From: CBDCWT01 sp965223305 | GTDB taxonomy: Bacteria > Planctomycetota > Planctomycetia > Pirellulales > Pirellulaceae | Direction of reading: 5' to 3' | Length of the DNA: 64,000 nt | Assembly: GCA_965223305.1 (NCBI GenBank) | Contig: CBDCWT010000045.1 | Span: forward strand, 124,001 to 188,000 | Part shown: positions 27,390-35,098 of the stretch, in pieces | Layout of the letters: each line of letters opens with the position of its first letter | Position numbering within the stretch: position 1 is the first letter of the stretch | The notes under the pieces: generated by a model | Told to the model about the DNA's origin: nothing | Seen by the model: the letters and a program-made list of their open reading frames with translations, nothing else | Database searches by the model: none | Program-made: the position numbers and the translations under genes

Positions 27390-28985
27390 TCACCTACCCT
27401 GCACCGGTGCTGACAACGCCTGCAGCGCCTGATCGGGGCCAAACGTGGCGCTCGGTTGACTGGGCGGGAACTCCTTGAATGTTGCGATGAACTGGCCCAC
27501 CACTGTCTGAGCCGGCACGAACGTCCAGAGCTTGTCAGCGTACCAACGAAAGTACATCTTCGAATCTCGCATGAATCGCTCGTACGGGTCCTGTCGCAGA
27601 TTGATCACGTAGGGCATGTTCACCGACCGCACGAAAGAGTCCTGAAGATTGCCCTCCTGCACTTTAAAATGGATCTTCCAATTATCGACTCGGACGGCAT
27701 TCAGGCTGGCATTGTCGTCAAAGTAGAATATCTCCCGTCGTGGCCCCTTGTTCACCTCGCCCTTGAAGAACGGCATGCAGTTATAGCCATCGAGGTGCGC
27801 TTTGAACGTCTTTTCGCCGGCCGTGTGACCACGCTTGAGCTTCTCCTTGATCTCAGGATCGCCAGCCGCCGCCAGAAACGTAGGCATCCAGTCCTCGTGG
27901 GACATGATGTCGTTGATTACAGTGCCTGGTTTGATCACGCCCGGCCAGCGAACGACACACGGGACGCGCATGCCGCCTTCCCAAGTCGTACCCTTCTCGC
28001 CGTGGAACGGCGTGCATCCGCCGTCCGGCCAGGACATGACCTCAGCCCCGTTGTCCGTTGTGATCACCACGATTGTGTTGTCGGCGATCCCAAGGTCGTC
28101 GAGCTTCCCGAGCAACTCGCCCACCACCCAGTCGAACTCGGCCATCCCATCGGCGTACAGGCCGAAACCAGATTTGTTCTCCCATTCCTTTGAAAGTCGC
28201 GTCCAGACGTGCATTCGCGTCAAGTTGTGCCAGAGGAAGAACGGTTTGTCGGCCTTGTGAGAACTGTCGATGAACTTAAGCGACCTACTCAAAAGGTCCT
28301 TCTCAACGGTCTCCATGCGCTCTCGGGTCAGCGAACCGGTATCTTTGATGGTCTGCTTGCCAACCCTACCGAAGCGCGGATCTACAGTGGGATCGTCTTC
28401 GTCGGTGGCCCGGCATTCGAGGACGCCACGCGGCCCGAATCGCTTTGCGAACTCAGGGTTCTTGGGATAATCGGGGTCTTCGGGCTCCTCCTCCGCATTC
28501 AGGTGATAAAGGTTGCCATAAAACTCGTCGAACCCGTGGACTGTGGGCAGATAGTCGTTGCGGTCGCCCAGGTGGTTTTTTCCGATCTGGGCGGTTGCAT
28601 ATCCGTGTGGCTTGAGCAAATCGGCAATAGTCGGGTCGCTTGCCTGCAACCCCACTTCGGCGCCCGGCATACCGACCTTCAGCAAGCCGACGCGGTAGGG
28701 GTGCTGGCCGGTGATGAACGCCGCCCGCCCGGCAGTACAACTCTGCTGGGCATAGTAGTCGGTGAACATCGCGCCTTCTCGGGCAATCTGGTCAATGTTC
28801 GGTGTGCGGCCTCCCATCATGCCGCGATGGTAGCAACTGAAATTCGACCAACCGATATCGTCCCCAAAGATGACGAGAACGTTCGGCTTCTTATGTTGGG
28901 CCAACGCATCGTCGGCCACTCCAACCAACAGGCCGACCCCAAGAAACATGGCTGTGAAAAATAACCGCAGGTGCTGTGTGGACAT
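27390..28985 (-). CDS. secreted arylsulfatase (type I, formylglycine)
   Basis: 531 residues; ATG with GAGGAG upstream. Signal peptide (LFFTAMFLGVGLLVGVADDALAQ), then NVLVIFGDDIGWSN (metal-binding Asp pair) and the sulfatase signature QQSCTAGRAAFITGQHPYR at ~80-98, in which Cys of CTAGR would be oxidised to formylglycine. Later TTDNGAEVMSWPDGG and GEKGTTWEGGMRVPCVVRWPG match the sulfatase active-site and substrate loops. It should hydrolyse sulfate esters in the periplasm or outside. The formylglycine-generating enzyme is not in the window. Neighbouring HAD, NTF2-like and OprB porin genes suggest a small sulfated-carbohydrate locus. Confidence 0.9.
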   Translation of the reverse strand: MSTQHLRLFFTAMFLGVGLLVGVADDALAQHKKPNVLVIFGDDIGWSNFSCYHRGMMGGRTPNIDQIAREGAMFTDYYAQQSCTAGRAAFITGQHPYRVGLLKVGMPGAEVGLQASDPTIADLLKPHGYATAQIGKNHLGDRNDYLPTVHGFDEFYGNLYHLNAEEEPEDPDYPKNPEFAKRFGPRGVLECRATDEDDPTVDPRFGRVGKQTIKDTGSLTRERMETVEKDLLSRSLKFIDSSHKADKPFFLWHNLTRMHVWTRLSKEWENKSGFGLYADGMAEFDWVVGELLGKLDDLGIADNTIVVITTDNGAEVMSWPDGGCTPFHGEKGTTWEGGMRVPCVVRWPGVIKPGTVINDIMSHEDWMPTFLAAAGDPEIKEKLKRGHTAGEKTFKAHLDGYNCMPFFKGEVNKGPRREIFYFDDNASLNAVRVDNWKIHFKVQEGNLQDSFVRSVNMPYVINLRQDPYERFMRDSKMYFRWYADKLWTFVPAQTVVGQFIATFKEFPPSQPSATFGPDQALQALSAPVQGR

Positions 28986-29280
28986 GTTGACACTCCTCGT
29001 CGTGTGAAACCAAAAACCCTGCCCCGGCCGAACCCGACGCCGGTGCGTTCATCGAAGTTGTTTGCCTCCTCGGTTTAGTCGGGGAAACCCGCTGACCAGA
29101 TCGTGCTCGCGGAGACGCTTGCTACGACAGGAAACACGGCAGAGATTCCACGAATACGGGCGGGCCTGAACAGTCCTACCCACCCCTGCGAGGTCGTGCA
29201 GCTTTTACGCTTCACAAACCGCGGACATCGACTCACCCTCCTGCTCGGAGGTCGTGCGGCCTTTATGCCTCATGCAGTCC

Positions 29281-29425
29281 GCCAAACTCTGGCGAGTTCG
29301 GCTACGCTGCAAATCAGCCGCTGGGCGTTAGCCCACGGTTCCCCAGCGAAACCGACGCGTAGCGTTCGGCGAGGGCCCCCCTCTCCGGCCCTTCGGGCCG
29401 ACTCTCCCCAAGGGGAGAGTGAAGA
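29281..29425. repeat. composite intergenic repeat (GCGAGTTCGGCTACG unit plus double hairpin)
   Basis: First part: CCAAACTCTGGCGAGTTCGG then a GCTGGGCGTTAGCCCACGG-type stretch, seen again at 31572, 38263, 55061 and 59386. Second part: CGGCCCTTCGGGCCG hairpin and ACTCTCCCCAAGGGGAGAGT, a perfect 10-bp palindrome, also at 31671, 38091 and 38352. The double hairpin could end transcription, but lacks a U-run. Confidence 0.8.
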
Positions 29426-29446
29426 AGGATGAGATCACGCACCAAC

Positions 29447-29629
29447 TTAACCCGAATTATTCATGAGCGATCTGCTGCGAGGTCGTAAGTCCATCCGTGG
29501 CTTCGTCATGCTTCACAATTCTCCCTTGACGTATTGCTTCTAATACGCCTGCGGAAGAATTGCTCGCCTTCCTTGCCACGAACGTACTTACAACCTCTCG
29601 CCACGATCTTCATGAATAATCCGGGTTAA
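29447..29629. mobile_element. foldback MITE-like element, copy 1 (183 bp)
   Basis: Bounded by TTAA on both sides (4-bp repeat). Terminal inverted repeats CCCGAATTATTCATGA and CCCGGATTATTCATGA. The whole element is nearly self-complementary and folds into one long imperfect hairpin with apex GTATTG-loop-CAATAC; this copy has one extra base in the loop. No transposase is inside, so it is non-autonomous. 4-bp flanks and CC-ended termini recall the IS1380 family as donor; that is inference. Confidence 0.85.
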
Positions 29630-29871
29630 AAGCTGCACAGCCTCCTGCCTGGGAGGATTCGATGAGTCTTCGTTTCTGCGCGAACCACGTGCCGCATGCA
29701 GATTTTGCGGACTTTTCGAGAATTCCTGCCGTGGCGGCAGTCTACCCCGAACGGGGGGGTCTTGCAAGTGTCTACCGGGAACGTTGTCCTGCCGGTGCAC
29801 CCACGGATGGCGAACCGATTCTTCACGCAGCAATCGTAACCAGCAGCTCGAGAACGTCGGGGTCGCGGCGA
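29630..29871. other. intergenic between foldback element and porin stop
   Basis: No gene, repeat or clear hairpin recognised. Short frames here are opposite to the porin frame and lack domain resemblance. Confidence 0.4.
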
Positions 29872-31182
29872 CTACAGATCCATCTTCGCACGAACTCCAA
29901 ACACCAGCGCGGTGTCCACACCGCGGCGAGCAGGGTCGATGATCTGCAGGTCCGGACTGACATGCAACCAGGGAGTCACCGCGTAGTTGTAGAACAGTTC
30001 GACCCCTTGGCCGTGGTCGGTCAGGAAAATACCGGGAAGGGCACCGCTCACCCGCGCATAGAACCAGCCAACCCCGAACGTGTCCGCCTCGCGGCCGCGA
30101 ATCGGACTGCTGCCGCCAACACCAAAGCTGAAAAACCAAGCCAGGGGATTCGTATCGTCGTCTGCCACCCCAGCCCGGCCGAAAACACCCCAGCCGTGAG
30201 TCGGGTCACAGGGATCGGCAACGAGATATTGGTCAAAGTTCCAGTACAACGACCATGAATCGGATCCGGTCTGGATTGGCGTACCGGGCGGGACCAGTAG
30301 CCGGCCCAGATTCGGCACTTCCCGACTGCTCCAGGAGCCGCCGATCAGTTGATGTCCCGGTCTCCCGAGGAAGTTGGTTGGCAGCCGCAGTTCGCTAGCC
30401 AAAGTGACTCCTTCGCCGAACAGATCGGTGGGACCTTCGGTTGCATGGTCAACGGGATCAAGCACCATGAACGAGAAGATCGGCTCTTGCCCTTCGAGAA
30501 GCATCAACCCCGCGCCGTACGTCGAGTAAGGAACGGTGCGAAAGGCGATCGGGTTGACGACGAACGCCGTGTTCATGAACTGGTTCTTGCCCCGGCCGTG
30601 AGCGAAAGCGTTCATGTCACCGTCAAGCGTGTCGAGCTTGCCGGCGAACACCGCGACTCGTTCGGACAGGAATTGCGTCAACAAGAAGTTCGTCAACGCA
30701 GTTTCCTGTGCGCCCGGCGTCGGCAGTAAACCTTCGTTGTTGGCCGCCAGAATCGCGCCCGTGTCACGGTTGATGAATCGACCGAACTGCGACTCGCCAC
30801 GCAGCTTCAGAAAGAGGCCCTGCCACGCCCCCAGCTTACTAGCGTCCATGTTGACGACGTAGTCGGAGTGACCACCGTACTTGAAAGTTTGCTGCAAGCC
30901 GCCGCTGGTGACACCTTGATAGTATTGCGTAACGTCGCCCTGAAATACGATGCCGTGGGTCGCAAGCGAAGTGCGCCGCCCACACCAGTCGCCTGTCAAG
31001 GTGGAGCGGCACCATATGCAACCAGCATAGTCCGGCAGTTGGGCGGCCGGCGTCTCACCGCATGCATCGTCGCAGCATTGGGCGTGTAGCGCGTTTTCGG
31101 TGAAGAAAGTCCTGTTGTGGACTGTCGTCGAGACGAAGGCCACAACCAAGATCAACAGTCGGGCCGTGCGGAATCCGTTCAC
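29872..31182 (-). CDS. OprB-family carbohydrate porin
   Basis: 436 residues. N-terminal signal peptide (ARLLILVVAFVSTTV). A mature start with LTGDWCGRRTSLATHGIVFQGDVTQYYQG is the classical OprB opening (LTGDWGGxRxxLxxxGI). The rest is alternating amphipathic strands with GAWQGLFLKLRGESQFG, KLDTLDGDMNAFAHG, and a C-terminal YNYAVTPWLHVSPDLQII, the usual OprB end before the last strand. It would let oligosaccharides through the outer membrane. GTG start; only a weak AGAG upstream. It lies in the same orientation as, and upstream of, the sulfatase group, separated by repeats and the foldback element. Confidence 0.85.
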   Translation of the reverse strand: MNGFRTARLLILVVAFVSTTVHNRTFFTENALHAQCCDDACGETPAAQLPDYAGCIWCRSTLTGDWCGRRTSLATHGIVFQGDVTQYYQGVTSGGLQQTFKYGGHSDYVVNMDASKLGAWQGLFLKLRGESQFGRFINRDTGAILAANNEGLLPTPGAQETALTNFLLTQFLSERVAVFAGKLDTLDGDMNAFAHGRGKNQFMNTAFVVNPIAFRTVPYSTYGAGLMLLEGQEPIFSFMVLDPVDHATEGPTDLFGEGVTLASELRLPTNFLGRPGHQLIGGSWSSREVPNLGRLLVPPGTPIQTGSDSWSLYWNFDQYLVADPCDPTHGWGVFGRAGVADDDTNPLAWFFSFGVGGSSPIRGREADTFGVGWFYARVSGALPGIFLTDHGQGVELFYNYAVTPWLHVSPDLQIIDPARRGVDTALVFGVRAKMDL

Positions 31183-31421
31183 AGTGCTCTACCCCCCCCC
31201 GTCATGCCACATGCACTACAAGCGTCGTTGCCCTATATCGGCAGATCTCATGTTCCGACCTGATGTTGTGATTGAGACCGATCGCTGAAAGCCGCACAAC
31301 CGCACCAAACGAAACGGAGAACCGGAATAATCCTTACCGTCGGTTGTTGCGAATGCGCATTTTGATGTTGCGCTTTTCGCGGCGCGGCAGGCGAAAAGCA
31401 GGCGAATTCTCTGGGTATTTC

Positions 31422-31493
31422 GGAACCCGAAGCGTAAGCGAGGGGGAGTTGGCGTACCGACGTAAGGTAATCCCTCGCTTACGCTTCGGGTTA
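31422..31493. repeat. palindromic planctomycete repeat (NPKRKRG type)
   Basis: Left arm GGAACCCGAAGCGTAAGCGA, right arm its near-perfect complement ending at 31493, with ~25 bases between. Same family as at 10232, 14814 and 54955. Confidence 0.85.
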
Positions 31494-31571
31494 CGATTGA
31501 GCCGAAAGTGCAACTTCAAAACATGCACCCCCAGCGAGGGGGTCGTGCAGCTAGTACGCTTCATGCGTTCC

Positions 31572-31717
31572 GCCAAACTCTGGCGAGTTCGGCTACGCTC
31601 AAATCAGCCGCCGGGCGTTAGCCCACGGTTCCTCAGCGAAACCGATGCGTAGCGTCCGGCGAGGAGGGCTCCCCCTCTCCGGCCCTTCGGGCCGACTCTC
31701 CCCGAGGGGAGAGTGAA
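31572..31717. repeat. composite intergenic repeat
   Basis: CCAAACTCTGGCGAGTTCGG unit followed by the CGGCCCTTCGGGCCG and CTCTCCCC/GGGGAGAG double hairpin (31671-31717). Sits upstream of the papain-like/DUF2786 gene. Confidence 0.75.
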
Positions 31718-31932
31718 GAAAGCTAGAAACTGCACGACCTCCAAGCCGAGGGAGAGAGCACTTGGCGAGTCGCGACGACACGTGCAGGATATCGCTGGAA
31801 GTGGTAACCTCATGTGACGAGTTCGCAGCCATATTTGCCTCCAGAATCTCGGTGACATTCTCGCCGCGCGAGTCAGGAGCAGAGGGAGTAGACTGCGGCG
31901 CAACGACAGGACGAAAAGCAAGGACGACTGGA

Positions 31933-33114
31933 ATGGATTTTGTATGGAACGACGGTGGCCGTGCCGCGAGCGGGTACGTCGGCGTGACGGGCGATTGCGT
32001 CACTCGCGCCATCGCCATCGCTACAGGAAAGGCCTACAGAGACGTTTACCGAGCATTGGGCGACGCGTCCCTGAAGTCGCCGCGGAATGGAGTTGCAGCC
32101 GATGTCGCAGATTTCTTCTTGGGGAAACACGGCTGGCGGTCGTTAGACGGATTCGGCAGAGAGTTCGTCGTTAGTGATCTGCCTAGGGGCGTTGTCGTTC
32201 TCCACCTCAGCCGGCGCAACGAAACAGGGCAACACCTTTGCACGGTGATCGACCATGTTGTTCACGACACCTGGAACCCCGGCGACGAAGATGACTATGT
32301 CGTTGAGCGCTATTGGACGCGTGCGGGCGCTGGCCGCGATGCCACCATGCCGACCTGTGGCCCAAAGCGCCATATCAGCCAAGAGCAGGAGCTAACCCAA
32401 AGAGAATTCGATCGAGTTTTGCAGCGTCTCCGTGCGCTCGACAACACGGCCAACAATAACGCCAGTACAGAGGGCGAAAAACGAAACGCGCTCAGAATGA
32501 TGCAGAACCTGATGTTGCGTCACAATCTGAGCCGGGATGACATTGTGGATGACGACGACGTGAAGCAGGTTCAGTTCACACGCATCGCCTGTCCAGTCAA
32601 CGGCCGCCGGGCGTGCAATTGGGAACGCAACCTGGCATGGTATGTGACCCAGTACATCTTTCCCACGATTCAGTGGTATTGGGGTACGAGGGGCCACCGC
32701 ACGTTCTTTTGGTTCTATGGTCCATTAGATGATGTAAAGAACGCGATCGCGGTGTTCCGCGAGCTGCTCTTAACGATTGCCGCGGCAGCTCAGCTCCAGT
32801 ACGGTGGCCATGTGCGCGGCAGCGGTGCCTCTTACGCGGAGGGTTACGTATCTGGCCTCCCGCGTTCGGAGAGCGCCCCGACCGGCGAGGAGCCGGAGGT
32901 CATGAGCGAGCGTGCCCTGATACAGACCCGTACGATAGCTGTGCACTCGGCCGCCGACGAATGGCTGGCTTTGGAATGTAACGTCGAACTATCGACGACT
33001 CGCGGCAGTGGACGGAGCCAACGCGATGAAGCCGCCTTGCGCCGGGGAAAGCAACACGGCGCAACGCATGAGCTGCAGGTCCCCGGCCGCCGAAAGCGAA
33101 TCACCAAGCAGTAG
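31933..33114 (+). CDS. papain-like domain fused to DUF2786-DUF7168-like
   Basis: 394 residues from ATG 31933 with AGGA upstream. Residues 1-120: FVWNDGGR, then GDCVTRAIAIATG with Cys22, and HLCTVIDHVVHDTWNPGD with His101 and the HDTWN block at 111-115. This is the layout of the phage-type 'DCVxRAxAxATG ... HxxxVxDGVxHDT' cysteine-peptidase-like domain, with Cys, His and Asp/Asn positions that could form a triad. Residues ~165-215 look like DUF2786 (EGEKRNALRMMQNLMLRHNL), and ~215-330 like DUF7168 (WERNLAWYVTQYIFP, FWFYGPLDDVKNA, ASYAEGYVSGL). The gene converges with the AlbA_2-type gene, six bases apart. Enzymatic activity and role are unknown; a phage or defence context is inferred. Confidence 0.7.
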   Translation: MDFVWNDGGRAASGYVGVTGDCVTRAIAIATGKAYRDVYRALGDASLKSPRNGVAADVADFFLGKHGWRSLDGFGREFVVSDLPRGVVVLHLSRRNETGQHLCTVIDHVVHDTWNPGDEDDYVVERYWTRAGAGRDATMPTCGPKRHISQEQELTQREFDRVLQRLRALDNTANNNASTEGEKRNALRMMQNLMLRHNLSRDDIVDDDDVKQVQFTRIACPVNGRRACNWERNLAWYVTQYIFPTIQWYWGTRGHRTFFWFYGPLDDVKNAIAVFRELLLTIAAAAQLQYGGHVRGSGASYAEGYVSGLPRSESAPTGEEPEVMSERALIQTRTIAVHSAADEWLALECNVELSTTRGSGRSQRDEAALRRGKQHGATHELQVPGRRKRITKQ

Positions 33115-33120
33115 TTCTGA

Positions 33121-34527
33121 TCACGCCCACACCGGCAAGTACCTAGCGAACTTCCGAGAACCTCCCACTTTTTCGTCCGGCTTGATCAATCCAGCCTCAA
33201 TCGCTGCTGTAATCACTTGAGAAACACTAGCCGATTTTTTCTCTGGCAGATGAAACCGCTTGCGCAACGTCTGATTCGTCATCGGTTTGGCCATCACCCA
33301 CCTCAATGCGCAGTGTTGATAGCAGGCTCTGATGCGATCCGCTCGATCCATCTCGTTGAAGCCTCTCAGGCCAAAACTCCGAACAATCGTCCGTTCGTAT
33401 CCCGCGCGAAAGTCGGGGCCCGGCAACTGAAAGACTTCTGCGGCAGTGATGACTCGGTCGATGCCGCTTCCCTTCTCTTCACAAACGTGCATCCGCCGCA
33501 TTAGGTCGGCGAGGCGTTCATTCCGCGACCGGTAGCTGTCAATGAACCTCTCAACCGGCACGATCGGCTCACCAGGGTTGGAGATTTCGAGCCGGTTCGA
33601 GTAGACCTCGATCATCAGCGACGTACCCTCGATCATCAGATCTTGATGAATCAAAGCGTTGGCCACCAGCTCACGAACAACAATCTCCGGCACCAGTTTC
33701 ACTTCCTTTCGCAACGCGTCTTCGACAACCTCGCTCTGAGGCAACTGAGCCATGATGAACTTGACAAGCCCCTTGAACCCGACCGCGTAGCCTTTCGTTC
33801 CCAGCTGGTCGAGTCGAGTTTCCAACCTGTCCGTACCTGTGTAAACCACGACTCGCGGCGCTTTGCGGAACAGTTCGGGAAAATCACATAACCGCTTGGC
33901 GAGCAGAAGCCCGCCTAACCTTCGAATGGCTAGTCCGTCATCGACTGCGTCAACAAGCTGTTCTTGTCTGAGTCGATCGATGACACCAGATCGATGGGAC
34001 GGATACGGCAGATCAAGCAGTTCGAAAAAGGCCTGCGTATCCAGCAGTTCAATGATGTTCTGGGCGTTCAATCGCGTCATTGAGTGCTGTTCCAACCACT
34101 CTGGCTTCCCTTCTTCGAAAATCCTCCGTAGCCGATCCTCGGTCATCGGAACTAGGTTCTCGCCCGAACGCATAAGGTAGGCCCCTTCGACGTCGTAGGC
34201 GGTCCCGCTGGGGCGAGAAGGAATGTGGAAGATCACGACGCGATTACCTTGGTGCTGGAGTTCTTCGACATCGACGCGGAATCGCAACTTGTGGAAGACT
34301 TTGCCTCTGATCTCCACTAGGTCGGGAAAGGCGGTCGAACCAACAACTGCCCTGGGCTGCGTATCGCTGACGCCCAGGATCAGTTTGCCACCCCCCTCAT
34401 TTGCGAAGGCCACGCAGTACTTGAACAGTTTTTCCTTGTCGAAATGGCTCTTCGCTTCCTTGAACTCCAGATGCTCGTCCTCGCGCGGAGTCGCCAGCCA
34501 ACGAGCGAACTCGACATTGGTCGTCAC
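33121..34527 (-). CDS. AlbA_2/Schlafen-type protein with HATPase_c_4 domain
   Basis: 468 residues. The GTG start has GGAGG upstream. The N-terminal AlbA_2 domain (~10-130) shows EDEHLEFKEAK, FANEGGGKLILGVSD and VVIFHIPSRPSGTAYDVEGAYLMRSGENLVPM. The middle to C-terminal part is the HATPase_c_4 (GHKL-like) domain: IVVRELVANALIHQDL (N-box), SNRLEISNPGEP (G1-like) and EKGSGIDRVI. A winged-helix-like C-terminus follows (QTLRKRFHLPEKKSASVSQVI). Such proteins are often annotated as putative DNA-binding transcriptional regulators and some sit in defence islands. It converges on the DUF2786 fusion gene. Confidence 0.85.
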   Translation of the reverse strand: MTTNVEFARWLATPREDEHLEFKEAKSHFDKEKLFKYCVAFANEGGGKLILGVSDTQPRAVVGSTAFPDLVEIRGKVFHKLRFRVDVEELQHQGNRVVIFHIPSRPSGTAYDVEGAYLMRSGENLVPMTEDRLRRIFEEGKPEWLEQHSMTRLNAQNIIELLDTQAFFELLDLPYPSHRSGVIDRLRQEQLVDAVDDGLAIRRLGGLLLAKRLCDFPELFRKAPRVVVYTGTDRLETRLDQLGTKGYAVGFKGLVKFIMAQLPQSEVVEDALRKEVKLVPEIVVRELVANALIHQDLMIEGTSLMIEVYSNRLEISNPGEPIVPVERFIDSYRSRNERLADLMRRMHVCEEKGSGIDRVITAAEVFQLPGPDFRAGYERTIVRSFGLRGFNEMDRADRIRACYQHCALRWVMAKPMTNQTLRKRFHLPEKKSASVSQVITAAIEAGLIKPDEKVGGSRKFARYLPVWA

Positions 34528-35098
34528 GCGGTCGCCTCCACGGTGCTCTGAGCGTCTGCCGTGCAGAGTGCGCCGCGTGGGTGATCGGCGGTGCTACGGA
34601 GGACAGCAGCTTGAAAATGATGCCCGGCCGAGGGTCGTGATGCCCGGCTATCTGCGACCAGCTCCGGCAACTCTCCTCGACTCGGCAGACAGCCCGGTGC
34701 TGCTGCCAGAACCGTGTCGACGTTGCCTCCGATTCTATTCATCCGTTGACGAACTCTTCCTGCCCGTGCGAGTGGTCGAAGCGGCAGCTATGCAGGGCAG
34801 AAAACGGTCGCCGGAAAGCTGCGAGCGGGAGCAGCTAACACGACTGATCACTTCGTATTCTAGGTGATGGGGACGGGAATCCGCCACCGCAGGTGAGTCT
34901 CACGGCTGCGCGTGCTCAAGCCAAGAGCAACAATGAGTTGAGCCGGCAGGAGATGGAGAGTCTGCTCGGCGGGATTCGAAACCGTGGGCTAACGCCCAGC
35001 GGCTGATGGAGCGCTAGCTAGCGCCATCGATACGAGCGAGCATTCGCGATCGGTTCGTGCCAAGTCGAACAGCTGCCGACGGCCAAATGCCAAATACG
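34528..35098. other. intergenic with a partial repeat
   Basis: 570 bases. GAAACCGTGGGCTAACGCCC at ~34978-35000 belongs to the interspersed repeat family. A long plus-strand frame overlaps the 5' end of the AlbA_2-type gene and continues to 34867, but it is a shadow. No other gene seen. Confidence 0.5.

Noticed and set aside
34223..34867. 214-codon plus-strand frame over the start of the AlbA_2-type gene
   Set aside because: It is antisense to clear domain motifs and has no start signals.
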